A stretch of DNA of 64,000 nt from Bacteroidales bacterium (GCA_017549765.1 JAFYNM010000003.1:1-64000); one strand, 5' to 3'; counted from the first letter of the stretch, positions 43,479 through 53,307 are shown. Numbers and translations: made by a program. Notes: a model not told the origin generated them from the letters alone.

Positions 43479-44249
43479 TTACTCTACGATCCTCGTTACC
43501 AACCCCTGTTCTGTGACCTGCAACGAATCATCCAATGCAAAGCATTCCCGAAGACTGTCAGGCGTGAGGACCGCACGCACATCATCATGGGCCAGCACCC
43601 TGCCCGACTGCATCAGCAATGCCTGACGGGCATACTCAATGGCCATGGTGAAGTCGTGAATCACGATGACGATGGTAACCTTCTCGGCAGTATTCAACTC
43701 CGCCAAGATGTCCATGATCTCGAACTTATGAGACACGTCCAGATTGGAGAGCGGCTCGTCAAGCAACATGACGGGGGTCTGCTGCGCCATGGCACGGGCA
43801 ATGAGCGTACGCTGCAACTCGCCACCACTCAAAGCACTGATATTGCGGTCTTTATATTGAGCAATGTGACACTTTTCCAGCATTTCCATCACGACATCCT
43901 CGTCTTCCGCCGACTGCATCTGCCAGTGCTTCTGATAAGGATTTCGTCCCATCATGACCATCTCAAAAACCGACATGTCGAAGATAGTATCCTGATGTTG
44001 CGGCACAAAGGAGACCTTTCGGGCAAACTCCATATGGTTGTACTGCCTAAGATCCTGACCACCAACCAGAATGTGACCCGACGCGGGATTCAGCAGTCCT
44101 GCTATGCATTTGAGCAAGGTAGTCTTGCCAGAACCATTGGGACCGACTACTGCACAAAACTCGCCCTCCTCCAACGTCACTGACAGATCTTGAAAGATAG
44201 GCTGCTGATTGTATTGAAAATCAATATGTTCTACTTCTATTCGATGCAT
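43479..44249 (-). CDS. ABC transporter ATPase, FecE/BtuD type (iron-chelate or cobalamin uptake)
   Basis: A 256-residue ATPase. Walker A GPNGSGKTT (36-44), signature LSGGELQR, Walker B VMLLDEPLSNLD and the H-loop VIHDF are all intact. The overall sequence fits the iron-siderophore/vitamin B12 import group. No permease or binding protein lies in the window, so the partner must be elsewhere. Its start codon abuts the mutL stop with no spacer, so it is translated with mutL. Confidence 0.85.
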   Translation of the reverse strand: MHRIEVEHIDFQYNQQPIFQDLSVTLEEGEFCAVVGPNGSGKTTLLKCIAGLLNPASGHILVGGQDLRQYNHMEFARKVSFVPQHQDTIFDMSVFEMVMMGRNPYQKHWQMQSAEDEDVVMEMLEKCHIAQYKDRNISALSGGELQRTLIARAMAQQTPVMLLDEPLSNLDVSHKFEIMDILAELNTAEKVTIVIVIHDFTMAIEYARQALLMQSGRVLAHDDVRAVLTPDSLRECFALDDSLQVTEQGLVTRIVE

Positions 44250-46112
44250 CTATGCAAAAAGGGCGTTCAAAGACTCTGGATCAAAATAGTGGATGATCTT
44301 CTTCTGGGAAGGAGTTACGGTAGGGCAGTCGCAGCTGAAGAGCTGATGGAGGAGTTCGGAGACAGCCGCACTCGTCTGCAAAGCAGGTTGCCGATGGCGG
44401 AACTGTTTGGCTGTACAGAGGGCAATATTCTGATATTTGTCAGCCTTATGAAGGAAAGCGTTGCTTTTGAAGTCATCCAAGATGCTGGTGATGATCATCT
44501 GGAGGTCACCTTCCACATCCTCGTCGTTCGGGGTCCCGTTCACCGCGAAATGGGTCATATCAATCTTCTCCAGCTCATAGCCCATCTGCAGGAACTCGTT
44601 CTTGAGTGAATCGGCCAGATCGGCCTGGGCTGGGGTCAGCGACACGGTGATGGGAAAGAGACTTTGTTGCACCCGGATAGGGGTCTCCATCAAGGCTTTC
44701 ATATTCCGCTCATAAAGGATGCGCTCACGGGCATTGGGGACATGGATCACCATGGCCTGGTTGTTCAGCTGCAGGAAGAGGTAGCAATCGCCCATCATAA
44801 AGAAGGGAAAAGACTCCGGCAGTTCCCATTGGGACTGCTCCTGCGGTATGAGGTTGGCTGCCAGCTGTTCAGGCTCCTGACGTTCTATCTGTTCTGTCTT
44901 GAGACCTTGCAGAAAATTGTTCCAAGCAGAGGTGTCCACGCGCTCATTCCACTGAAAGGCTTTCGTGCCTCCATATTTCTGCCGGCTGTACTGAGGCACC
45001 GTGTCAAAGGGGTTGTAGTTGGGGTCGTGATCCACTGTGGGCAGGACGATGGGACGGTCGGCAGGACGTTGTGGCATCTGTTCGAAAATCGGATCCAGAT
45101 CGAAGTCAATCTGCGGCGACAGTGCCATGGTGCCGAGACTCTTCTTTACGGCAGCCATCACAAAGCCGAAGAGCAGTTTGTCGTCTTGCAGTTTCACCTC
45201 CACCTTTGTCGGACTCACATTGACGTCGATATTGGCAGGGTCCACCTCCACCGTGATAAAATAGGCCGGACGATAGCCTTGAGGAATCAGCTGGGCATAG
45301 GCTTGTTCCACCGCATAGTTCAGCAGCGGATGGCGCACAAAGCGGTCGTTGATGAACATATACTGCTCGCTTTTCTTCTTCTTGGCATTCTCAGGCTTGG
45401 CGATGAAGCCGTGGATATTCACGATGTCGGATTCCTGATCCACGGGGTACAACTTGTCCTTAAAGGAGTTTCCGAAGATATTGATAATCCGTTGTTTCAG
45501 ATTGGAAGGAGGCAGATGATAGACTGTCTTGCCGTTATGATACAGTGAGAAGGCCAGGTCGTGATGGATGAGCGCCACACGGTAGAACTCCTCCTCCACG
45601 TGGGTCATCTCCACATTGTCGGACTTGAGGAAGTTGCGGCGGGCGGGCACATTGAAGAACAAATTCTTGACAGCAATGGAGGTTCCATCCTGAGTGGCGC
45701 AGTGCTCATGGCTTTTGACCTCGGCACCTTCAATAGACACCACTGTGCCCACAGTCTCTTCCGCCTGCTTGGTCTTCAGCTCCACATAGGCGATGGCAGC
45801 GATAGAGGCGAGGGCCTCTCCGCGGAAGCCTTTGGTCCGGATACGATAGAGGTCGTCGGCCACCTGCAGTTTGGAGGTGGCGTGCCGCTCAAAGCAGAGA
45901 CGGGCATCGTTGAAAGACATGCCCTTGCCGTTATCGATCACCTGTATCAGCGTCCGTCCGGCATCCTTCACGATGAGCTGTATCTCCGTAGCTCCCGCAT
46001 CCACAGCATTCTCCAGCAACTCCTTCACGACAGAAGCGGGCCGTTGGATCACCTCTCCGGCTGCAATCTGATTCGCCACCGCCTCCGGCAACAACTTGAT
46101 AATGTCACTCAT
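44250..46112 (-). CDS. mutL: DNA mismatch repair protein MutL
   Basis: A 620-residue GHKL ATPase. The N-terminal motifs are ELLENAVDAGATEI (motif I), DNGKGM (motif II), RHATSK, and TKGFRGEALASI (motif III). The C-terminal dimer domain follows a variable linker. The usual endonuclease motif DQHAxxE appears degenerate here: the matching place reads MVIHVPNARERILYE, and the C-terminal Cys/Pro zinc motif is not recognised. It couples MutS to strand removal. Start chosen at MSDIIKLLPEAVANQIAAGEV, which fits the family. Confidence 0.92.
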   Translation of the reverse strand: MSDIIKLLPEAVANQIAAGEVIQRPASVVKELLENAVDAGATEIQLIVKDAGRTLIQVIDNGKGMSFNDARLCFERHATSKLQVADDLYRIRTKGFRGEALASIAAIAYVELKTKQAEETVGTVVSIEGAEVKSHEHCATQDGTSIAVKNLFFNVPARRNFLKSDNVEMTHVEEEFYRVALIHHDLAFSLYHNGKTVYHLPPSNLKQRIINIFGNSFKDKLYPVDQESDIVNIHGFIAKPENAKKKKSEQYMFINDRFVRHPLLNYAVEQAYAQLIPQGYRPAYFITVEVDPANIDVNVSPTKVEVKLQDDKLLFGFVMAAVKKSLGTMALSPQIDFDLDPIFEQMPQRPADRPIVLPTVDHDPNYNPFDTVPQYSRQKYGGTKAFQWNERVDTSAWNNFLQGLKTEQIERQEPEQLAANLIPQEQSQWELPESFPFFMMGDCYLFLQLNNQAMVIHVPNARERILYERNMKALMETPIRVQQSLFPITVSLTPAQADLADSLKNEFLQMGYELEKIDMTHFAVNGTPNDEDVEGDLQMIITSILDDFKSNAFLHKADKYQNIALCTAKQFRHRQPALQTSAAVSELLHQLFSCDCPTVTPSQKKIIHYFDPESLNALFA

Positions 46113-46130
46113 ACGTTTCTATATGCTCAG

Positions 46131-46376
46131 TTATGCAAAAAACTTGAAGAAAACGAATGCCAACACGAGCGTAAAGAAGACGATGGTAATGATCGGCAAC
46201 CAGGCAAATTTGTTGTCATTTGCCCGATGATGACGCTTGCTGTCCCACTCTCGGTGCAACTTGTTGGCAAAATCCGTCTGCTTGTCGCCCGTGGATTGCT
46301 CCTTGTCCGGATCATAAAAACGGGGTTTGTAGTTGAACTCCCGCGGTTCCTGTTTTTCAAATCCAAAAAAACTCAT
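46131..46376 (-). CDS. Small single-pass membrane protein
   Basis: An 81-residue protein (MSFFGFEKQEPREFNYKPRF…). A polar, basic N-terminal half is followed by one strong membrane segment (LPIITIVFFTLVLAFVFFKFFA) at the C-terminus. The start at 46376 is chosen because the open frame upstream runs through the promoter at 46398. It is 18 bases ahead of mutL and may be in the same transcript. Function unknown; the type is common in Bacteroidetes. Confidence 0.7.
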   Translation of the reverse strand: MSFFGFEKQEPREFNYKPRFYDPDKEQSTGDKQTDFANKLHREWDSKRHHRANDNKFAWLPIITIVFFTLVLAFVFFKFFA

Positions 46377-46397
46377 AACATCAATTTTTAGAGACTG

Positions 46398-46405
46398 CAA
46401 AGATA
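46398..46405 (-). promoter_or_regulatory. -7 element TATCTTTG for the small membrane protein and mutL
   Basis: Plus CAAAGATA; it lies 22 bases before the ATG at 46376. Confidence 0.65.
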
Positions 46406-46498
46406 CATATTTAATTTTAGGTGGCTGAATGTTCCTTGAAAAAAACAACGCTTTCCTAAAAAAACATTCCACCAAGCTCTTCTCTTCCTTCTTTTTTA

Positions 46499-46506
46499 TA
46501 CTTTTG
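46499..46506 (+). promoter_or_regulatory. -7 element TACTTTTG for the thioredoxin-hydrolase fusion
   Basis: A TAnnTTTG match 36 bases before the ATG at 46542. Confidence 0.65.
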
Positions 46507-46541
46507 CAGCCTGAATTGTTTAATAGATAAAAACTTTGACA

Positions 46542-47855
46542 ATGAAAAACCTCACTCGCACCATGCTGACTTGGTTGTTCCTGTCTGCGCTGCTCTGCCT
46601 GCAGGCACAGATACCCGATCTTGACGAAAAGTACGCCGCCGAGCTGCTGAGACCCGGCGCCCTCGCCCCCGACTTCCAACTGCAGACCCCAGAAGGCAAG
46701 ACTCTCAAATTCAGTGATTTTGCCAAAGGAAAGTATGTCGTCATTGACTTCTGGGCATCGTGGTGTCCCGACTGCCGCAAGGATGCGCCGGAGATCATCC
46801 GCCTCTACAACAAATTCCACGACAAAGGGGTGGAGTTCCTCGGGGTCTCTTTTGACACAGATAAGGAGAGTTGGGTAAAATGCATCGAAAAGCTGGGCAT
46901 CCCCTACGCGCAGGTAAGCGAACTGAAACGCATGGCGCAGTCAGACGTGGCCAAGGCATACGGGATCAGATGGATTCCTTCACTCTATCTCATCGGTCCA
47001 GACGGCAAGGTGCTGGTGAGCACGGTACTGTCGTATAAGATAGAGAATACACTATATGAACTTTTTGAAAAAACTCCATCGACAATTGTGGGAGACACGG
47101 AGGTGCCAATCTCCATAGACGGCAGCAAAGGAAAGTTGTCGGCGCTTCTGTATGTGCCCAACACCCATCCTGGCGGAAGCAGTGATCTGGTGATCCTGTG
47201 CCACGGCTTGAATTGCGACCACAACTTCGACTTGATGCACAGGATTGAGGAGCAGCTACATGCGAATGGCTTTGCCACATTGACATTCGACTTCAACGGG
47301 CACGGCAAAAGTGAAGGCAAGTTTGTAGATATGACCATCCCCAATGAAATAGAGGACTTGGAGCAGGTGCTGGCCTATGCGCGCGACCTGCGCTTTGTGG
47401 ACGATATCGCGCTGGTGGGCCACTCGCAGGGCGCGGTGGTGGCGGCCATGGTGGCAGGCAAGCATCCTGAAGATATCAAGGCGGTGGTGCTCTTGGCACC
47501 GGCCTCCTCCGTACGCGACGACGTGGTGCGCGGTAACCTCTTCGGCATTGAATTCAACCCCCTGGACCTGCCCGACAGTCTCGTGCTGAGCAACGGCATA
47601 GCCCTCGGCTACCGGTATCTGAAGACCGCATCGCACCTGCCCATTTTCGAGACCTCCGCCAACTATCACGGCAACGCCTGTATCATCCACGGCACTGGCG
47701 ACCGCCTCGTTCCTTATACCTGCGGGGAGCGCTTCCACCAGACCTGGTCAGGCAGCGAATACTATGAGCTTGAATACTACGACCACAACTTCACCGTGTG
47801 TCCGTACCGTCCCGTGGAGATCACGACAGGATTTCTATCAAGGGTGTTGCGGTAG
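46542..47855 (+). CDS. Exported thioredoxin-like / alpha-beta hydrolase fusion
   Basis: A 437-residue protein starting at MKNLTRTMLTWLFLSALLCLQAQ, a signal peptide. Residues about 38-175 are a TlpA/ResA-type thioredoxin domain with the redox motif FWASWCPDCRK (Cys75, Cys78). Residues about 185-437 are an alpha/beta hydrolase with LCHGLN, the nucleophile elbow GHSQG (Ser295), HGTGDRLVP and a late His in YYDHNFT. TlpA-type domains alone reduce disulfides in the periplasm; the joined hydrolase is unusual. A shared substrate carrying both a thiol/disulfide and an ester or amide bond is possible. Convergent with the GH97 gene. Confidence 0.85.
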   Translation: MKNLTRTMLTWLFLSALLCLQAQIPDLDEKYAAELLRPGALAPDFQLQTPEGKTLKFSDFAKGKYVVIDFWASWCPDCRKDAPEIIRLYNKFHDKGVEFLGVSFDTDKESWVKCIEKLGIPYAQVSELKRMAQSDVAKAYGIRWIPSLYLIGPDGKVLVSTVLSYKIENTLYELFEKTPSTIVGDTEVPISIDGSKGKLSALLYVPNTHPGGSSDLVILCHGLNCDHNFDLMHRIEEQLHANGFATLTFDFNGHGKSEGKFVDMTIPNEIEDLEQVLAYARDLRFVDDIALVGHSQGAVVAAMVAGKHPEDIKAVVLLAPASSVRDDVVRGNLFGIEFNPLDLPDSLVLSNGIALGYRYLKTASHLPIFETSANYHGNACIIHGTGDRLVPYTCGERFHQTWSGSEYYELEYYDHNFTVCPYRPVEITTGFLSRVLR

Positions 47856-47888
47856 TCTTACAGTGCCATATTCTCACTGGCACTTCTC

Positions 47889-49958
47889 TTACTCGGTATA
47901 GATGACGGCGCCTCCGCCCGGGGCCAGCTCCAAGGTCAACACGTCTGCTTGACGGATGCTGTAGCTCTTTTTCTGATAATCCATCCCTTTTTTATGGGCG
48001 TTAGGCCCGTCCGTGAAGGTGGTGACACGTCCCCCTTGGACGCCCAGAGCGGAGAGGTCAACCTTGACCTGACGCCGCTCCCAGTCATTGATGGCACCAA
48101 CATACCACATATTGCCTTTGCGGCGTGCGATGACGACATAGTGACCGACTTCGCCATCCAAGACTCGCGTCTCGTCCCAGACGGTGGGCACTTGGGCAAT
48201 AAACTCCGTACATTCCGGCTCCTGCAGGTAGGCGGTCGGAGCGTCGCAGAGCATGGCAAACGGCGCCTCGAAAATGATGTACTCGGCCAGTTGGCGGCAG
48301 CGTGTGCCCTGACTCATCGGCTCGCTCCAGACAGGCGCATAACAGCCCTTGGCAGCATTGCGCATCGCCCCCTGGGTGAAGTCCATCGGTCCCGCCAACA
48401 TCCGGATGAAGGGAATGGTGACCTCGTAAGTGACCATATCAATCTCGGCGCCAGCCCACTTGCACTGCTCCAGTCCGAACACACCCTCATAGTTCAGCAC
48501 ATTGGGATAGGTCCGGCTCAAGCCCGTCGGCTTGTAGGCCCCGTGAAAGTCGATGAAGAGATGATATTTGGCCGCCATGGCTGCCATCCGTTCATAAAAG
48601 TTCACCACGATCTGGTCATCACGGTCCATGAAATCGACCTTAAAACCCTTCACACCCATCTCGGAATAGTGACGGCACACCTTTTCCATATCCTTGTCCA
48701 TGGCCGCATAGCCCGCCCACAAGACAATGCCCACGCCCTTGGAGTCGGCATATTTCACCAACTCGGGCAGGTCTATCTCCGGCACCACCTGGAAGAGGTC
48801 GGCCTGCTTGTTGACGGCCCAGCCTTCGTCCAAGATGACATACTCGATACCCTTCTCCGCCGCAAAGTCGATGTAATACTTATACGTCTCGTTGTTGATG
48901 CCGGCCTTGAAGTCCACGCCCCAGATGTTCCAGTTGTTCCACCAGTCCCAGGCCACCTTGCCCGGTTTGATCCAGGACAGATCGGTCACCTTGGAGGGTT
49001 CGGACAGCAGATAGACGAGGTCGTTGTCGGCCAGCTCTTTCTCTTCGGTGGCGATGGCGATCACGCGCCACGGGAAGGCCCGTGTGCCAACTGTCTTGGC
49101 GATGTAATTCTCACGCTCCTTCACCACATACTGCAGGTTGTTGTGACCACCCTGTTCCCACTTTTTGGGGAGCCGCGCAAATACGCCCTCCATGGAATGG
49201 TCATACACATGATGCAGATACATGCCTGGGTAGTCGTGCAGGTCGGCCTCGGTGATCACGGCCATACGAGTGTGCAATTTGTCGAGGGTTCTTTCCCATA
49301 ATGGCACATATCCCTGTGCCACCAACATCGGGAGGAATGCCAACCGATGGTCATCCATCTCTTTCAGCGGGATCTTCGTGTAGGTGTTTTCAAAAGAGGT
49401 GCAGAACTGCTCCGAGAAGTCGAAGCCTTGAGCTGCCGGACGGTTCACATAGGGGACAAAAGCCTCTGTCTCCCGATAGGGACCTTCCAACGGTTCCGTC
49501 CATCCAGACGAGAAGTTGAAGCCCGCCATTTCTTTTTTCACCACGATAGAGTCCTGTATCTTGGTCACAAAGCGGTATGCTACGCCGGAGTTATAGGCAC
49601 GGAAGACCACCTGATAGTTACCTTTAAAACTGATGGCCAGCTCGTTATAACGGTCTTGGACCTTCGCTTTCTTGTAAAAAGGGGCAGCCACCTCCCTATC
49701 TACAGACTTCCGCTCTGTCTTGACGACCTTGGGATGTTCGCCCAGCATGATACCGTTGCCCAGCTCCATGCCGATATAGGAAGGTGTGATGAATGGGTAT
49801 TTATTATTATCGGAGGTATAGACCGAATAACCGAGCATGTCCGAGCAGTTGATTTCCACAATCAAGTTGCCGCTCGGAGAGAGCAGCTTGTACTGCTGTG
49901 CATGAGTGGTAATGGCTGTAAGCAACAGCAGGGACAGGGTGATGATAAAGGATCTCAT
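47889..49958 (-). CDS. Glycoside hydrolase family 97 (alpha-glucosidase/galactosidase)
   Basis: A 689-residue exported enzyme (signal peptide ending ITTHAQ). The N-terminal beta-supersandwich is followed by a TIM barrel: AWDWWNNWNIWGVDFKAGIN, IEYVILDEGWAVN, VGIVLWAGY, GVKGFKVDFMDRDDQ and HLFIDFHGAYKPTGLSRTYPN, YEGVFGLE. The Asp in GFKVDFMDRDD suggests the retaining branch of GH97, as in alpha-galactosidase type, rather than inverting SusB, but I cannot be sure by eye. It acts in the periplasm on alpha-linked sugars. It is the last gene of the minus-strand operon 55482-47889. Confidence 0.88.
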   Translation of the reverse strand: MRSFIITLSLLLLTAITTHAQQYKLLSPSGNLIVEINCSDMLGYSVYTSDNNKYPFITPSYIGMELGNGIMLGEHPKVVKTERKSVDREVAAPFYKKAKVQDRYNELAISFKGNYQVVFRAYNSGVAYRFVTKIQDSIVVKKEMAGFNFSSGWTEPLEGPYRETEAFVPYVNRPAAQGFDFSEQFCTSFENTYTKIPLKEMDDHRLAFLPMLVAQGYVPLWERTLDKLHTRMAVITEADLHDYPGMYLHHVYDHSMEGVFARLPKKWEQGGHNNLQYVVKERENYIAKTVGTRAFPWRVIAIATEEKELADNDLVYLLSEPSKVTDLSWIKPGKVAWDWWNNWNIWGVDFKAGINNETYKYYIDFAAEKGIEYVILDEGWAVNKQADLFQVVPEIDLPELVKYADSKGVGIVLWAGYAAMDKDMEKVCRHYSEMGVKGFKVDFMDRDDQIVVNFYERMAAMAAKYHLFIDFHGAYKPTGLSRTYPNVLNYEGVFGLEQCKWAGAEIDMVTYEVTIPFIRMLAGPMDFTQGAMRNAAKGCYAPVWSEPMSQGTRCRQLAEYIIFEAPFAMLCDAPTAYLQEPECTEFIAQVPTVWDETRVLDGEVGHYVVIARRKGNMWYVGAINDWERRQVKVDLSALGVQGGRVTTFTDGPNAHKKGMDYQKKSYSIRQADVLTLELAPGGGAVIYTE

Positions 49959-49992
49959 AATGTGATGATATTGGTTGATATGGTATGATTTT

Positions 49993-51915
49993 CTATTCGC
50001 TCAGCTCCAGCCATTCCATCTCCTTCTCTTCCAGCTGCTGCTTGGCCTCCTCGTATGCCCGATACAGTTCACCGGAGGCTATCTCGGCAGCATACTGGTC
50101 AGGCTGGGCCAGTTTCTCCTCGATGTCGGCCACCTGCTGCTGCAACTGCTCCACCTCATCCTCCAACTTGCGCAGGCGGTTCTTCTTTTTCCGGTCGGCA
50201 GCCTCCTGGGCCTTGCGCTGCTCATAGCTCTCCTTGTTGCTGGAGACGGTCTTGTCGCCCGCTCCGGAAGTTGACGCCTGATTGCGTTGCAACTCGTTGA
50301 GCGACTCTATCTTGCGCTGTTGCAGAAAGTCATAGACATCACCCATATAGCCGCGCAGCTGTTTGTCTTTGAATTCGTAAGTCTTGGTGGACAGTCCTTG
50401 CAGGAAGTCACGGTCGTGGGAGACCAGGATCAGACTGCCCTCATATTGCAGCAGGGCGTTCTTGAGCACATCCTTGGAGGGCATGTCGAGATGGTTGGTG
50501 GGCTCGTCGAGGATAAGAAGGTTGAAAGGCGAAAGCAGCAACTTGGCCAATGCCAGACGGGCCTTCTCGCCGCCGGAGAGCACCTTCACCTTCTTCTCGG
50601 TGGCCTCTGTGTCGAACAAGAAACTGCCGAGGATGGTCCGTATCTTGGGTCGGATGTCGCCTACGGCCACATCGTCGATGGTCTCAAACACTGTCTTCTC
50701 AGGATCCAGCAGTTTGGCCTGGTTCTGGGCGTAGTAGCCGATGACGACCTGATAGCCCAGCTCCAACTTGCCGCCCTGCGGGGCCAGCTCGCCCACGATG
50801 GCCTTCACCATGGTGGATTTGCCTTCGCCATTGCGCCCCACAAAGGCCACGCGCTCGCCACGCTCCAGATGGAAATCTATCTTGTCCAACACATTCAGCG
50901 TGCCGTAGCCCAACGAGAGCTGCTGGGCATCCACCACCATACGGCCGGAGTGCGGCGCCGGCGGGAACTTGAAGGTGATGGAACTGCTGTCGTAATCGTC
51001 AATCTCCACCCTATCCATCTTCTCCAGCATCTTGATGCGACTCTGCACCTGCCGCGCCTTGGTGGCCTTGTAGCGGAAACGCTCGATGAAACGCTCGATC
51101 TGTGCAATCTGCTGCTGCTGGTTTTCGTAGGCAGCCTGCTGATGCTCAATACGCTCCAGCCGCTGCTCCACATATTGCGAATAACTGCATTTGTAGTCCT
51201 GGATGGTGCCACAGGTAATCTCGACCGTCCGGTTCGTCACCCGGTCCAGGAAGGCACGGTCGTGGGAGACCAATATGACACAGCCGCTATAGTTGGCCAG
51301 ATAGTCTTCCAGCCACTGGATGGATTCGATGTCGAGATGGTTGGTGGGCTCGTCGAGGAGGACAATCTCCGGCTTCTGCAACAGGATCTTGGTCAGGCAG
51401 ACACGCATCTGCCAGCCGTTGCTGAACTCGGCCATGGGCCGTTGGAAGTCGGTGCGCTTGAAGCCCATGCCCATGAGCACCTTCTCCGCCTCGCCCTCGA
51501 TGGTGTTGCCGCCGAGATGCTGATGGCGGTCGTTGGCATCCGACAGCTGCTGGGCCAGCTGGGCATATTCGTCCGATTCATAGTCGGTACGTTCCGACAG
51601 CTGGTTGGTGAGGCGCTGTATCTTGCTCTCCAACTGTTTCACCTCCACAAAGGCCGACATGGTCTCCTCCCAGACGGTCTTGTAGGAGGTCTCCGCCAGC
51701 TCTTGCGGCAGATAGCCGGTCTTGTAGCCAGTGGTGATGACCATCGTGCCGGAGGCAGGCTCCATCTCCCGATGGATAATCTTGAGCAACGTGGACTTTC
51801 CCGCCCCGTTGTGCCCGACCAAACCGATGCGGTCACGGTCGCCCGCCACAAAGGAGATGTCGCGGAATAGAAAATCACCCGTGAAGTTGACAGAGAGCTT
51901 GTTGATCTGAATCAT
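49993..51915 (-). CDS. ABC-F family ATPase
   Basis: A 640-residue soluble protein with two ABC domains and no membrane part. Walker A1 is GHNGAGKST (34-42), Walker A2 is GRNGEGKST; Walker B/D-loop pairs read LLDEPTNHLD twice. The first signature is FSNGWQMR, the second LSGGEKAR. The linker is a charged helix pair (IEHQQAAYENQQQQIAQIERFIERF), and the C-terminus is a coiled coil (KKKNRLRKLEDEVEQLQQQVADIEEKL). Such factors act at the ribosome. Antibiotic protection versus housekeeping cannot be told; no resistance context is present. Confidence 0.9.
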   Translation of the reverse strand: MIQINKLSVNFTGDFLFRDISFVAGDRDRIGLVGHNGAGKSTLLKIIHREMEPASGTMVITTGYKTGYLPQELAETSYKTVWEETMSAFVEVKQLESKIQRLTNQLSERTDYESDEYAQLAQQLSDANDRHQHLGGNTIEGEAEKVLMGMGFKRTDFQRPMAEFSNGWQMRVCLTKILLQKPEIVLLDEPTNHLDIESIQWLEDYLANYSGCVILVSHDRAFLDRVTNRTVEITCGTIQDYKCSYSQYVEQRLERIEHQQAAYENQQQQIAQIERFIERFRYKATKARQVQSRIKMLEKMDRVEIDDYDSSSITFKFPPAPHSGRMVVDAQQLSLGYGTLNVLDKIDFHLERGERVAFVGRNGEGKSTMVKAIVGELAPQGGKLELGYQVVIGYYAQNQAKLLDPEKTVFETIDDVAVGDIRPKIRTILGSFLFDTEATEKKVKVLSGGEKARLALAKLLLSPFNLLILDEPTNHLDMPSKDVLKNALLQYEGSLILVSHDRDFLQGLSTKTYEFKDKQLRGYMGDVYDFLQQRKIESLNELQRNQASTSGAGDKTVSSNKESYEQRKAQEAADRKKKNRLRKLEDEVEQLQQQVADIEEKLAQPDQYAAEIASGELYRAYEEAKQQLEEKEMEWLELSE

Positions 51916-51930
51916 CGTCCGTAGATAGTT

Positions 51931-53295
51931 TTAGAAGAGCAGTGTATCCATCGTTTCCTCAATCTCCCCATTGAGTTCAGAGAGCCGCTTGTAGTCGTCC
52001 GAATGACGGATATAGCGGGCACGGAAGATGGCCAAAAGTTTTTTGAGTTGTATCTTATAATGATGGACCAGAAAGGCGGTTCCAAAAGTGAGCAGGATAT
52101 AGAGCAACGCTATCCAAAAATGCTTGCTGACAATCCAGACCACCGCGATGAGCAGCAGATACCAGATGGGGAAGGTGAGCAGCGTGCCGATGACGTATTG
52201 GAAGGAAGAGTGCAGCATCGGGTCCTTCACCTTGTCGGTGAAATGTTTGGTGACATAGCGCGGCACGAAGTTGTTGATGCATCCGAACAGGAAGAAGGGG
52301 AGCGTCACCAACAGGAAGAGGATACGCAAGCAGATGGAAGGGATATGGAGTTTCCGGTTGATGACCCAGTGGTTCAGATTGGTCTTCTTGAGCAGCGACA
52401 GATAGTCGCGCGTCTGGTTCATCAGGTGCGTAAATGCCTCCGGAGCAGTCTCCTTGTACTGCTTGATCTTGGCGATGATGGTCATGGCAGCGTCCTTCTG
52501 GTTGGGCAGATAGTTCACCTTCAGCTTCTTCTTGCGGAGCAGCGGCACGCTCATCATCTGGGTCAGCGACTCTATCTCGTTGTAATATTCGGGGATGTCA
52601 ATATCGGGAGTCAACTCCTTGACACGGGCACGGGCCTTGTCGATGAGGGCATGATAGGCGGTGTCGTGGTTCTCCTTGTACATATCCAGAAACTCTTCAA
52701 AGGTGAAGGGTTCTCCGATGGTGACCATCAGGTCGCTCTGAAAAGAGAAGTAATTGGAGTAGTGGATGTTGACGGGCAGAATCTTCACCCCGAGGTTATA
52801 GTCTTTCATCTCCTCAGCGGCGAAGGCGATACGGGCGAAACCCTTCTTGAAGGTGCTCATGTAGTGGCCATGTTGATGGGCCGCCTCGGGAAAGATGACG
52901 ATAGTGCCTCCATCGGCCAGCACCTTGGCAGCGCGGTTGAAGAGGCCCAGGTTACTGCGCACGTCGTCCACGTTGCCGTCTCTGGTACGGAAAGTGGGCA
53001 TGATCTTGAGGAAACGGAGGATCTTGGCCACACGGTCCTTCTTGAAGATGTCGCCACGCGCGATGAAGACGGGCTGGCGGCGGTCTTTGAACATCGTATG
53101 CAGGAGCGCCATCGCATCCATGAGGCCATTCTGATGGTTCGCGATGACCAAGGTGGGCTCGCCCTTGGGCGGGATATTCTCCTGATTCAGGATGTAGAAG
53201 TTACGATAGTAGATATGGTTATGAACCAGACAGAGGTAGTTCATATACAGATCATACTGTCGGTCGTATTTGTCTATATCGTCAAAAGAGATCAT
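51931..53295 (-). CDS. PlsC-type acyltransferase (1-acylglycerol-3-phosphate acyltransferase-like)
   Basis: A 454-residue protein. The acyltransferase motifs are ANHQNGLMDAM (about 52-62) and the later FPEAAHQHGHY block. The His-to-Asp spacing is five residues, not four, as in the Gat/GPAT-like branch. Two hydrophobic segments (about 320-345 and 370-410) anchor it in the membrane. It adds an acyl chain to a glycerol-phosphate-type acceptor. It is 15 bases ahead of ABC-F and 12 behind DPP11. Confidence 0.82.
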   Translation of the reverse strand: MISFDDIDKYDRQYDLYMNYLCLVHNHIYYRNFYILNQENIPPKGEPTLVIANHQNGLMDAMALLHTMFKDRRQPVFIARGDIFKKDRVAKILRFLKIMPTFRTRDGNVDDVRSNLGLFNRAAKVLADGGTIVIFPEAAHQHGHYMSTFKKGFARIAFAAEEMKDYNLGVKILPVNIHYSNYFSFQSDLMVTIGEPFTFEEFLDMYKENHDTAYHALIDKARARVKELTPDIDIPEYYNEIESLTQMMSVPLLRKKKLKVNYLPNQKDAAMTIIAKIKQYKETAPEAFTHLMNQTRDYLSLLKKTNLNHWVINRKLHIPSICLRILFLLVTLPFFLFGCINNFVPRYVTKHFTDKVKDPMLHSSFQYVIGTLLTFPIWYLLLIAVVWIVSKHFWIALLYILLTFGTAFLVHHYKIQLKKLLAIFRARYIRHSDDYKRLSELNGEIEETMDTLLF

Positions 53296-53307
53296 GGCGT
53301 GAAGGAA

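Noticed and set aside
46377-46820. Long upstream extension of the small membrane protein
   Set aside because: It crosses the promoter at 46398-46405 and is antisense to the thioredoxin-hydrolase gene.
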